Shown here in pieces: positions 37,478 through 46,672 of a DNA stretch of 64,000 bases. The DNA is from Gracilaria domingensis (lineage: Eukaryota; Rhodophyta; Florideophyceae; Gracilariales; Gracilariaceae): NCBI GenBank assembly GCA_022539475.1, contig VCMS01000321.1, positions 16,077-80,076 on the forward strand. The letters run 5' to 3'. A model generated the notes under the pieces. That model was not told the origin of the DNA. It saw nothing but the letters and a program-made list of their open reading frames with translations, and searched no databases. Position 1 is the first letter of the stretch; every line of letters begins with the position of its first letter. The position numbers and the translations under genes were made by a program.

Positions 37478-38638
37478 ATGTATGCCGCAATGAGGAGACT
37501 TCTCTTGATTGCGACGTTCTTCTTAGCATTTTGCTCTTTTGCTGCTGCTGCTACCGAGACAATACATCCGTCGCTCAAGCTATTAATTGAAAACTCAACC
37601 GCGGGGCCTACTGAATGTTATCTAGCAGCGGAGTCTTGTGAGTTATGTGAACGAGAGTGCAAGACAACGGGCGCTCGCCACTTTTTTACAAACAACGAAG
37701 CCAAACGACACTATTCAGACTATGCCGCGAGTGTGGAAGAACTACATCGATGTACATTGTACACGAAGAAACTTCGCCGTGGGTTGCCAGAATGGTGTGT
37801 TAATGACGGTACCCGTTACTTTGCCACCAGCGAGTTTAAACCCACGAAGCATACATGCACGCATGAACCGAGGGCTTGCGCTAAATGGATGGGGAAAGAA
37901 GCTGACAAGAATTTGCAAAACGGTATTTGGAATGCCCGGAACAACCTCTACCTTCTTGCTAAGAAGATGCAAGAACTTGCTGTAGCTCAGGAGGATTTGG
38001 CGATCGAAACTAGACGAAACAATCGGTCCAAAGAGGAAGCAAACGAAATAGTTAAAGCTTGGAAGGAGCGATGGTTAGATATGGCAAATTTGCACCTTGA
38101 CGACCCTGAGGAAAACACTACCAAGTTTGCAGACCCGGTTTTCGTGAACTATAGCTTTATGAAAGGTGAGGGGCAGAGAATCGAACAGGAGGTCTCGCAG
38201 AACAACTTGTACAACGCAAACAATAAAAACAAAGCCATCCGGAAGGAGACCATGGAGAAGATTCCTCTTTTTCTTGGTTCAATCACTCAACTCCAGAATC
38301 ATATCAAGTCCAAGAAGAGGGAAACGGACAGGTACCTTCAGGAGATTAAAGAAATCGCAAACAGAACAATGCACCTACAACTGGAGGCCACAAACATAAT
38401 TTACGAAACCACTCACTCAAGTGATCTAGATGGCGAAATTGCTCTCCTTGACCAAGAACTATTGGATTTGTACGTAGAGCTTAAAAAAGAAAGAGCCATA
38501 CTTCATGATGCCAACCTCAACTCCACGTTCTCGAAACTTCGTCTCGTTGGGATGATGCGTAGATTGGTCAGGGAGATTTCGATTGGGCAATCCGAATGTC
38601 CGCCCTCTGAGCAGTTCGGCGTTCCTGCCTCCAATTAG
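37478..38638 (+). CDS. Secreted or ER-lumenal coiled-coil protein, unknown
   Basis: ATG 37478 (or Met 5, at 37490) gives 386 aa. A clear signal peptide (MRRLLLIATFFLAFCSFAAA) suggests cleavage before TETIHP. Residues 45-145 contain eight or more Cys with spacing CELCEREC...CTLY...CVND...CTHEPRAC, likely disulphide-linked. The rest is helical with long charged heptads (NRSKEEANEIVKAWKERW) and several N-glycosylation sequons (NNRS, NYS, NRT). It has no KDEL-type tail. It may be a cell-wall or lumenal protein. The stop (TAG) overlaps the stop of the convergent MAK21 gene by 4 nt. Confidence 0.65.
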   Translation: MYAAMRRLLLIATFFLAFCSFAAAATETIHPSLKLLIENSTAGPTECYLAAESCELCERECKTTGARHFFTNNEAKRHYSDYAASVEELHRCTLYTKKLRRGLPEWCVNDGTRYFATSEFKPTKHTCTHEPRACAKWMGKEADKNLQNGIWNARNNLYLLAKKMQELAVAQEDLAIETRRNNRSKEEANEIVKAWKERWLDMANLHLDDPEENTTKFADPVFVNYSFMKGEGQRIEQEVSQNNLYNANNKNKAIRKETMEKIPLFLGSITQLQNHIKSKKRETDRYLQEIKEIANRTMHLQLEATNIIYETTHSSDLDGEIALLDQELLDLYVELKKERAILHDANLNSTFSKLRLVGMMRRLVREISIGQSECPPSEQFGVPASN

Positions 38639-41406
38639 CGTGGCTTTCTTTTCTTCCGCCGTTTCCGCTTCGCGTTTGTTTCTTCCGTTGAAGAATCTGG
38701 CTTTCTTTTCAACGACACTTTCGGGGCTTCTGCAGAATTCTTCTTAGAATCCTGTTTCCTTTTCGTAAATGAATCGCTTGGGAAGAGCTCTTCCTCAGTG
38801 ACTATTTGGTCTTCATTAGAATCCAGACCTCGAGCATTTTCTTGCTCTTTTCGACGGCGGCGTCTCTTACGCTGGGGAAGGGATACCTTCTCATCGGTTA
38901 GGTCACCTCTTTCATCCTCTTCTGCATTGATTGCTTCCTGAAAGTCTTCCATGGGTGCAAACACGTTTGAGAATCCAGTTCGGTCCTCATTCTGTTTCGC
39001 TGAAATGTCATCAATCCCTCTTTCACTATCCTGATTCTCATGCACTTCCCTTGGGACGTCATTATCTTCATCCTTTCCAAAAGCTTGCTCGAATGCCATC
39101 AACTCATCTTCATTTTCATCATCCTCGTCGACAATCTCATTTTGCATACCATCACTGAAAAGCACCTTGTCACCCCCAAGGCGTCGCATTTCAGCATGTA
39201 GAGCCTTCTCAAATTCTTCCTCCTCGGAATCTATATCTGAGTCATGGACATCTTCCGGGATTCCAGCTCTCTCTGTAGAACGCCCTTCCCCATCCTCTTC
39301 AGTCATAGACACTACACGGTCAGGGTTGGTTTGGAAAAATCTGGCAAAGAACTTGTTATCCTCCAACACCTTCCCGGACTGGATGAAGTTCTGAAACTGC
39401 TGCGAGTTGGGTATGGGGTCATCTCGGTATCGCGAAGATCTCTTTCCGTGTAAGGATTTCGCAACACGATTCTTAGCTTTCTTGTAGCTGAACTTGTCGA
39501 GAAAAGCTATTTCTGCAAAGTCCTTCAGGGGATCTCCAGCATACTGAACTGCTTCAAGCTTTTCACACATGGACGACGCAAACATGGATACACTGGGATG
39601 AAAGTGGGCTGACAATCCAAGCATTTCCCAAAGGCAACTTTTCTCTGCACCTGCGAATTGAGGGTCGCGCTTTAACGGATTGTATGTCGACATCTCCTTG
39701 TTTCTAATGGCCCCGTTAGGCATCTTTGGCTGTTCATCCCCTTCGTGTTCATCCAAACCATAAGAGTAATGAACCTCGTTCTTCTTAGCTGTACCGCTTG
39801 ATTCCAATTTCTTGCCTCCTTTATGGGATGTTTTGTGTTCAACATCCTCAAATACTTCGATTTCATCATCATTCTCACTCAATGACAAAAAAGAGCGGAC
39901 AAGTCCTTTATGTCTGTGGGAAACAGACTCTGATATGACCATGATGCAAGCACCAGCAAATCCCGAAGAGCCATAAAAACTGGCTTGAAGGAGCCTTTTC
40001 ATAAATGCTTTTATCCGCTTCGCGCTTGTATCAGATTTCATAGCTCTGTACAAAAGATTCAGGAAAGACGCTTGTTTCTCTTCACCTGACAAGGCCACAT
40101 CATAGATACGAGAGTATAAGGCTCGGTAAAATCTATCATTCTCTGTGGAATTGGCATGCGAGATTTGAAGTAAGAATGCCAGCGCTTGTGTCGCTGATGC
40201 AATAGATTTCCCATGTGATACTCGAAACAGTGTGTCGTAATACGCGTTGTACGACGTCGGGTCCTCTTCCGGTCGAGTGTACGGGAATGCTCGATTCACC
40301 CCGACCAGAAGAGCACCGAGTAAGCGCGTACCGCCCGTGTCTTGAACTTTCTCCTTTGCCTTCACTTCCTTCTTAACAATGACACCCTTTCTCCGAACGC
40401 GTTTGATCTTTGTCTTCTCTCGTTTCTGAGTCCCAGAGGTCTCGTGACCTTCATTTTCAGAAACGATCCTGGTAAAGAGATCCATGTACAGACGTACAAA
40501 CCTCCGAGACAGTTCCACATCATTGGTGGAGAATCGAATCTGATTGAGAAAGTTAACAGCATAGTATTGTGCCTTTCTGGAAACATTCTGTCGCAAGACA
40601 AGTCGTTCTACTTCTTTGATCACGACGATCTGCATCTGAGGGTGATGTTCGTAGATGAGCTTTAGGAGCTGTTGAGAAGCAAGAGAAGAAACTTTGCGCT
40701 CTGGATCCCCTAGCTTGTTGACGAGGATAGCCAGCAACAGGTTCTCATTTTCAGGTTTCTCTATGAGAAGTTCGGCCATATACTTGAGCGCCGTTTCTCT
40801 CATAAAAGTGAGCGGATCTCTCCCACATTCCTCGAGGACGTCGACAAACTGAGAGTATATAGCTTTTAGTTCGCTCTCGAAAAGAGCATAAATCAAATGC
40901 CGTTTGGTGAGGGCATTCTTCCCACAAGAGAAAGTCCGATTCTCGAAGGAAATCAACCGACGATTACCGGGAAGGAGATTATGAATAAACAAATCCTTAA
41001 GTGCTTCAAGCGCTATCTTTCGTTCTCTTCTGTTCTTCTTCTTGGCGAATTCCAACATGTTCCCTAGCTCATCAAGGCGATGGAGAGGGCTTTCTTGAAC
41101 AACGAGTGTTTCGGCTGCAATTTTATCGCTTATCGTTTTCTCCTTGTTCAATGCGCTCTTAATCGCACCTGCAGACGAGTGGTTGACCTTTCTTTCATAC
41201 ACCTGACTCGCAGATGAAAGGGCTTTCGTGGCCACTTCCTTCCATAATGATATTTCCGCTCGCGGTCCCCCGTGCCCCTCCTTTGGCCACTCTGGCTCAC
41301 AGTCGTACCAGTGCTCACCCTCTAAGTCTTCATTATCCAAAAGCTGTCCAGGTAAATGATGCAAAGCCAAAACTCGATCAGCCGGATCCAAGGCTGTTCT
41401 GCCCAT
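38635..41406 (-). CDS. MAK21: MAK21/NOC1/CEBPZ pre-60S ribosome assembly factor (923 aa)
   Basis: Nucleolar protein that with NOC2 escorts early 60S precursors. ATG 41406 lies in ACCATGG. Residues 105-300 are helical repeats (RRERKIALEALKDLFIHNLL). The CBF/MAK21 domain runs about 355-560, with LGALLVGVNRAFPY, FRVSHGKSIASATQALAFL and KRLLQASFYGSSGFAGA, the hallmark segments. Then YNPLKRDPQFAGAEKSCLWEM is the conserved post-domain motif. The last 250 residues are acidic and then basic, ending in KRKRRKKRKPR, a nucleolar-type tail. The length is near yeast Mak21 (about 1,025). The gene is divergent from the Pol I subunit gene. Confidence 0.9.
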   Translation of the reverse strand: MGRTALDPADRVLALHHLPGQLLDNEDLEGEHWYDCEPEWPKEGHGGPRAEISLWKEVATKALSSASQVYERKVNHSSAGAIKSALNKEKTISDKIAAETLVVQESPLHRLDELGNMLEFAKKKNRRERKIALEALKDLFIHNLLPGNRRLISFENRTFSCGKNALTKRHLIYALFESELKAIYSQFVDVLEECGRDPLTFMRETALKYMAELLIEKPENENLLLAILVNKLGDPERKVSSLASQQLLKLIYEHHPQMQIVVIKEVERLVLRQNVSRKAQYYAVNFLNQIRFSTNDVELSRRFVRLYMDLFTRIVSENEGHETSGTQKREKTKIKRVRRKGVIVKKEVKAKEKVQDTGGTRLLGALLVGVNRAFPYTRPEEDPTSYNAYYDTLFRVSHGKSIASATQALAFLLQISHANSTENDRFYRALYSRIYDVALSGEEKQASFLNLLYRAMKSDTSAKRIKAFMKRLLQASFYGSSGFAGACIMVISESVSHRHKGLVRSFLSLSENDDEIEVFEDVEHKTSHKGGKKLESSGTAKKNEVHYSYGLDEHEGDEQPKMPNGAIRNKEMSTYNPLKRDPQFAGAEKSCLWEMLGLSAHFHPSVSMFASSMCEKLEAVQYAGDPLKDFAEIAFLDKFSYKKAKNRVAKSLHGKRSSRYRDDPIPNSQQFQNFIQSGKVLEDNKFFARFFQTNPDRVVSMTEEDGEGRSTERAGIPEDVHDSDIDSEEEEFEKALHAEMRRLGGDKVLFSDGMQNEIVDEDDENEDELMAFEQAFGKDEDNDVPREVHENQDSERGIDDISAKQNEDRTGFSNVFAPMEDFQEAINAEEDERGDLTDEKVSLPQRKRRRRRKEQENARGLDSNEDQIVTEEELFPSDSFTKRKQDSKKNSAEAPKVSLKRKPDSSTEETNAKRKRRKKRKPR

Positions 41407-42029
41407 GGTAAGTTGTTCAGGAACACACGCGTTCTTCTTACTTCTTTGGAAAATTCATGTAGTTGCTTTGAAGAGAATCTTCTGGCTAGCTTACGAAGAT
41501 ATCCAGTCGTGCGGGCACTTAGGACGTATGCCCAGCCACGATATGCTCACAGAATCAAATAGAATGGTCACCGTTATCTGTTACGTGATGGTGCAGCAGA
41601 CGCCGCCGCGCATTGAAGGTGCGAACGAGTCACGTGATGCGCTTTAAAATTATTTAAAAAAGGACATGCACGGCGGCCTACTGTGGGATCAAACTTCGAT
41701 CATCAAAGCTTAAACTTCGACTTGATCGCAACGATGTGCTGGGAAATACATTTCTTTGTCTAGTAGGTACGGCTAGCTCTCTCTATCTTCAAACCGCTCC
41801 TCTCCGTTAAGAAGACGACCGATTCATTTTCATGTACAAGGATATCTGTACACGCTGAGGAAGCGTTCTGGTCGTTATTCATCAAGACTTCCTGCGGAGT
41901 ATTAACTCCTCAGCATAACAGGAACCCGAACTCTCTTTTGGAGCTCATGTTCTGTAAACCATTAACATCTGAAGTTCGCACTTTGTCGAAAACTCTTGTT
42001 CGACAAATTTTCAGCTCCTCCTAACTACC
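41407..42029. promoter_or_regulatory. Shared divergent promoter region, MAK21 and RPA2
   Basis: About 620 bp between two ribosome-biogenesis genes transcribed apart. No TATA box is obvious. A GTTAAGAAGACGACC stretch and AT-rich segments near 41640-41720 could hold regulatory sites, but no duplicated motif stands out. Shared control is an inference from gene function and arrangement. Confidence 0.4.
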
Positions 42030-45000
42030 ATGAAATCGATGGATCCAAGGGAGAATCCGAAGAGGAGTCCAACGAAGACTGCAAAATCGAAGGAAGCAGC
42101 ACCGAAGCCTCCCCCGAAACCTAAGTACCCCCCTCGCAACGACATTCAACCTTCAACATTGCCTGGAGGGACCGAGGATGAGCGCCATAAATTTCTCAAA
42201 CAATGTGTTGCTGCTCATTTACAATCTTTTGACTTTGCAATTGAGGAAGGACTTCATCTTATAACTGAGGAACTTGACCCTGTTGTATTTCGGGGTCCAA
42301 GCGACAGAAATGGAAAGTCTCAACGCGTTTCAATAAGGTTGCATGGCCTTACCATACAAAAACCACGTGTGAATTTGGAGGGTTCTGGTAAGAGTTCTAG
42401 TAGGCGTCATATACTTCCATCTGAATGTAGAAGAACAGGTGCAACATATCAAGGAGATTTATTTGCATGCTTTTCAATATCCTACGGAAAATATGACAAA
42501 GTGCAAATAGCTTCACAAAGAATTGCTCGCATTCCGATAATGGTAAGCTCTGTAGCATGTCATTTGCGAGGCAAATCACGGAAACAACTTATAGAACTGG
42601 GAGAAGAAGAATACGAAGCTGGGGGGTCCTTCATTGTGAATGGTGCGGAGAAGGTTATTCGCCTCGTTGTCGTGCCACGGTCAAACCATCCCATTTCTGC
42701 TGTCAGGGAGGCGAATGAGCGTCGTGGCGCAATGTTTACAAATCTATCATTAAGTTTCAGATCTATGCGAAGAGATTTAACAACATTCACTGTACATGCA
42801 CATCTATTTCGAAGTGGTGCTGTTCGAATTCGGATCACGATTAGCAAGAATGAATACTTCATTCCTGCAGGTATTCTTCTAAGAGCTTTTCTACCATCAG
42901 AGACGACTGATAAGGAAATTTATGAACTCATCGTGGGCGGTGATGTAAAGAACACCGCCCTTTGCCATGCAGCAATTGCAACAATTAAGGAACTGAGCGA
43001 AAGAAGCGTGCATTTCCGAAAGAAAGAAGCGGAGCCCTGGTTAAGCCCTTCTGTTTCAAGGAATGCTGCCATTGCATATCTAGGGAAAAGCTTTAGAACC
43101 GTCATTGGCTATGATGATGAGGACACATCAAACTTTGAAGCAGGCGTTGCGCTTTTGCGCAAGTACATCTTTGTTCATCTTAGCGTTGGCCCTTATGAAC
43201 CACCAAACGAATCTTTTGATAGGTCAAAAGCAGACCTTTTGGTGCTCCTAATCGGTAAGCTAGTAGGTACCGCGACTGGAGATATCGAGGCAGACAATCA
43301 AGACGCCCCTTCCCATCAGTCTGTAATGACACCAGGGCAATTATATCTAAGTCTTCTCAAAGAGAAATTGGAAGGGCTTCTGCGCAGAACGGCTGCCATT
43401 GTTCGTCGCGAGAGTGAGAGAAGGGAAGAGAAAAGTAAGGATAGTCCTGTAAGTGGGGAAGATCTCCATTCTCTTGTGAAGGAAAGTTTAAAAAAGGCAA
43501 TTCATTCCGATATGGTCACGAAACATATGTTGTATCTCTTGTCCACTGGGACGCTTTTGCAAACAAGTGGACTCGATATGCCTCAAGTTCTCGGATATTC
43601 TGTGATTGCTGAGCGAATCAACTATTTGAGATTCATTGCACAGTTTCGAGCGCTTCACAGAGGTACTTTTTACGCCGAAATGCGTTCTGTATCGGTTCGC
43701 AAGCTTCTTCCAGAAGCTTGGGGGTTCATCTGTCCGGTCCATACGCCTGATGGTGCTCCTTGCGGTATACTCAATCATCTTAGCTCTACTGCAATTGTCA
43801 CACATGGCCATACAGCGAGAAGAGAAGAAATACAGGATCTGTTCTCCGATTTTAATATCACTCCAGCTCCAGCATTATCTGCCGCGCATATGATTCCCCC
43901 GAAAGGCACTATTCCAGTTCTGGTTGACGGGCGTGTTCTTGGGTTTGTCGAGGAATTTAGTGCCCAAGAACTTACGCAGCAACTGCGCTATTCCAAGATC
44001 AGAACGGCAGTGTCAGTGCTTCCTGACAGAGCTGAAATCATCTGCGTGCCTCCAGGTGATGTCAAGACATTTCAACCTGGAGTCTATATCCACACTTGCC
44101 CAGGTCGCCTTATGCGACCCGTGAAGTGGCTTACGAAGTCTGCTCGGAAGAACACCGACGTGCCGGATGACATACTTGGGTTGGACGAATGGATTGGAAC
44201 AATGGAACAAGTTTTCCTCAGAATACGTCCCTCTGTAGATAATCAGGCTAATTCTGTCAATCCGATTACCATGAAGGGTGCTACCCATGCAGAAATGTCT
44301 CCATCCTCATTCCTATCCGTGCTAGCGTCGTTGTCACCGTTTCCTGAAATGAATCAGGGTCCAAGGAACATGTTTCAATGTCAGATGGCGAAGCAGAGCA
44401 TGGGAACACCGTGTCATGCGATCTGGAATAGAATGGATGCCAAGGTCTATAGGCTTACTTACCCACAGGTTCCAATTACAAGAACGAAGTGCATGCAAGA
44501 TCCAATGGGAGCTGATTTGCATCCAAATGGCATAAATGCTGTGATTGCCGTCATAAGCTACACTGGAAATGATATGGAGGACGCTTTGGTGATAAACAAA
44601 GCAAGTCTTGAACGCGGTTTTGCCCATGGAACTGTGTACGTCAACAACCGCATCAATCTTGACGAAAAAGGTGGAGGAAAGGATTCTATATTTGTTCGTC
44701 TTTCTGAGGAAGAAACTGAAACGTTAAAGACCATAGATCAAGACGGGCTGCCGGTAGTTGGCGCTCGAGTCAGTCAGGGAAGTCTGCTGTACGGCGTTGG
44801 TGATGTTCATGGGTCGGCAAACTCTTCAGAAACAAAATGGACGAAGTACAAATCAGTGGAAGAAGGAGTTGTGGACGAAGTTATCGTTTACGATTCAGAC
44901 ATGTATCGATACACTAGGGGTGCTCGTGGTCCCGGTATTCGGGAAGCAAATATTAGAACGCGAACCTCTCGGCGCCCTTGTGTAGGCGACAAGTTTGCTA

Positions 45001-45749
45001 GTCGAGCTGGGCAGAAAGGTACAATGTCAGCGTCATGGCCATGCGAAGACATGCCATTTTCTGAGAGCGGAATAACGCCAGATATTCTTTTCAATCCGAA
45101 TGGCTTTCCGAGTAGAATGACAATCGGAATGATGGTGGAAGTTATGTCTGGAAAAGCCGGAGCTCTTCACGGCCATTTCAACGACTCATCGCCCTTTCAG
45201 TTTGATGAGGAACATCGTGCTATTGACTTCTTCGCAGAGCAACTAACAAAAGCTGGATATGAGCATGCTGGAAATGAAACCCTTTACTCAGGATACACCG
45301 GAGAGCCATTTGAAGTGAACATTTTTACCGGAGTAGTTCACTATCAAAGGCTTCGGCACATGGTTCTCGATAAATTTCAGGTTCGAACGACAGGCCGCGT
45401 TCATCCTCTCTTCCGACAGCCAATTAAGGGCCGAAAAAAGGGGGGAGCTATTCGTTTCGGAGAAATGGAAAGAGATGGACTTCTTGCCCATGGTGCATCT
45501 TTCTTGTTACGAGATCGCCTTGCAATGGCTAGTGATATGCATATTGTTCGTGTGTGCATAGTATGCGGGTCTTTGCTAGGACCATCTCGTAGAAAATCCG
45601 AAGCGGATATCGAATGCCGTATCTGCGAAAAGGAAGGACGGGAGTCCAGAATTGAGAAGATCGCAATGCCATACTCGTTCAAGTACTTGACGAACGAGCT
45701 AGCCGCTATGAACATCAGAACAGTCTTTTCCTTGAAAGAGGTATTGTAG
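42030..45749 (+). CDS. RPA2: RNA polymerase I second-largest subunit (1,239 aa)
   Basis: Forms one wall of the Pol I active centre that makes rRNA. ATG 42030. The segment AGGSFIVNGAEKVIRLVVVP and PIMVSSVACHLRGKS match Pol I rather than Pol II or III. Later blocks: LLPEAWGFICPVHTPDGAPCG, GNDMEDALVINKASLERGF, PSRMTIGMMVEVMSGKAGALHG, and GRVHPLFRQPIKGRKKGGAIRFGEMERD. A C-terminal zinc site is formed by CIVCG and CRICE. One oddity is the near-universal HGQKG motif, which reads SRAGQKG here (Ala codon 45006-45008). The N-terminal 40 residues are Pro/Lys-rich. No intron. Confidence 0.9.
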   Translation: MKSMDPRENPKRSPTKTAKSKEAAPKPPPKPKYPPRNDIQPSTLPGGTEDERHKFLKQCVAAHLQSFDFAIEEGLHLITEELDPVVFRGPSDRNGKSQRVSIRLHGLTIQKPRVNLEGSGKSSSRRHILPSECRRTGATYQGDLFACFSISYGKYDKVQIASQRIARIPIMVSSVACHLRGKSRKQLIELGEEEYEAGGSFIVNGAEKVIRLVVVPRSNHPISAVREANERRGAMFTNLSLSFRSMRRDLTTFTVHAHLFRSGAVRIRITISKNEYFIPAGILLRAFLPSETTDKEIYELIVGGDVKNTALCHAAIATIKELSERSVHFRKKEAEPWLSPSVSRNAAIAYLGKSFRTVIGYDDEDTSNFEAGVALLRKYIFVHLSVGPYEPPNESFDRSKADLLVLLIGKLVGTATGDIEADNQDAPSHQSVMTPGQLYLSLLKEKLEGLLRRTAAIVRRESERREEKSKDSPVSGEDLHSLVKESLKKAIHSDMVTKHMLYLLSTGTLLQTSGLDMPQVLGYSVIAERINYLRFIAQFRALHRGTFYAEMRSVSVRKLLPEAWGFICPVHTPDGAPCGILNHLSSTAIVTHGHTARREEIQDLFSDFNITPAPALSAAHMIPPKGTIPVLVDGRVLGFVEEFSAQELTQQLRYSKIRTAVSVLPDRAEIICVPPGDVKTFQPGVYIHTCPGRLMRPVKWLTKSARKNTDVPDDILGLDEWIGTMEQVFLRIRPSVDNQANSVNPITMKGATHAEMSPSSFLSVLASLSPFPEMNQGPRNMFQCQMAKQSMGTPCHAIWNRMDAKVYRLTYPQVPITRTKCMQDPMGADLHPNGINAVIAVISYTGNDMEDALVINKASLERGFAHGTVYVNNRINLDEKGGGKDSIFVRLSEEETETLKTIDQDGLPVVGARVSQGSLLYGVGDVHGSANSSETKWTKYKSVEEGVVDEVIVYDSDMYRYTRGARGPGIREANIRTRTSRRPCVGDKFASRAGQKGTMSASWPCEDMPFSESGITPDILFNPNGFPSRMTIGMMVEVMSGKAGALHGHFNDSSPFQFDEEHRAIDFFAEQLTKAGYEHAGNETLYSGYTGEPFEVNIFTGVVHYQRLRHMVLDKFQVRTTGRVHPLFRQPIKGRKKGGAIRFGEMERDGLLAHGASFLLRDRLAMASDMHIVRVCIVCGSLLGPSRRKSEADIECRICEKEGRESRIEKIAMPYSFKYLTNELAAMNIRTVFSLKEVL

Positions 45750-46343
45750 ACTACATGATGCACAAGACAAAGAAATACACTGAGCACACACGCGTAATGA
45801 AAAGATTCACCTATGTACGAGAACAGGGAAGGGTTCGCGTTAGGAGAAGAAATTAGAGCGCGACAAGACATCACGGGGTACAGGTAAATCGTCACGAGAC
45901 GAGAAAGAGAGAGATTGAGAAAAGCAATTACCCAAGGATGGCCCTCTACAGGTACTCGTTCTCGTTCTAAGGCTAGAGTTAATCCTTACCCTCGCCCAAC
46001 AAGCTGCACTGTTTAAAAAAAGCTGTGTTGGATAGAGACATGAAGTTAAGGACTGCTGCGGGGTATCCTTAATGCCCCGATCAGTTTTGTTCGCTTGGGG
46101 ATACGAGAAAGGGCAGGACCGCTACTACGCGGCAAGATACTCCGAACATTTTGTTTCAATTGCTTGTGAAGGACGACCTTCATAGCAGAGTACCCTGGTC
46201 CGCGGAGTCCCTACTTCTCTCTCTAAAACATCCTAATGGCAACCTTGTGGAGAACGCATCTTTTCGTAAGGAACGTCCTCCCGCGGAGGATAGCTAGCCC
46301 CCATCGCGACACTTCGTGTACAGTTAGTTCTGCAGGAAAGCTC

Positions 46344-46386
46344 ATAATGAAAGAGATCTTATGCGACATAAGATCTCTTTCATTAT
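46344..46386. repeat. Perfect hairpin, 20-nt arms, 3-nt loop
   Basis: 46344-46363 is the exact reverse complement of 46367-46386, with loop CGA. Arms contain GAAAGAGATCTTATG. Matching stops exactly at both ends. It lies in the 3' intergenic region between convergent genes, so it could fold in either transcript or act as a cruciform or terminator-like structure. Confidence 0.95.
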
Positions 46387-46544
46387 CATTGGGCGTAAGT
46401 TATGCCCAAAATACCTTCGTGGAGTTTAGGTCTCGGCTTTGCGCCCCGCTCTGCTGTCCTGGAGAACCAACCTCTGCTCCGGAAGGACTTTGTATCGCTT
46501 AGTTTGATGCTATGCAACTACTTCGAGGAGTAGGAACATATTTA

Positions 46545-46600
46545 TCTCTCTCTCTGATTATGGGTATCCTAGCCTAATTACGGCGTAGTACAGAGCGTTT
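46545..46600 (+). repeat. Interspersed repeat, copy 1
   Basis: Order: CTCTCTCTCTGATTATGGGT, a short gap, AGCCTAATTACGGCGTAGTA, then CAGAGCGTTTGAACA. Two related copies occur at 51085-51150 and 51288-51402 with the same order of blocks. No coding capacity. Confidence 0.6.
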
Positions 46601-46672
46601 GAACATATTTATGATCAAGCATACAAACTATACCCTACTTCAAACTTGCTCCTCAGAAATATATTGAGCACT

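Larger units (their letters stand above)
45750..46672. other. Intergenic with hairpin; convergent 3' ends of RPA2 and NEMF
   Basis: About 920 bp between two convergent genes. It holds a perfect hairpin at 46344-46386, a smaller one at 46391-46407 (GGGCGTA...TATGCCC with one G-T pair), and a copy of an interspersed repeat at 46545-46600. A frame at 46236-46502 passes through the hairpin and is not credible. No RNA gene is recognised. Confidence 0.5.

Noticed and set aside
46236-46502. 88-codon + frame containing a hairpin
   Set aside because: It encodes both arms of a perfect inverted repeat and matches no family.
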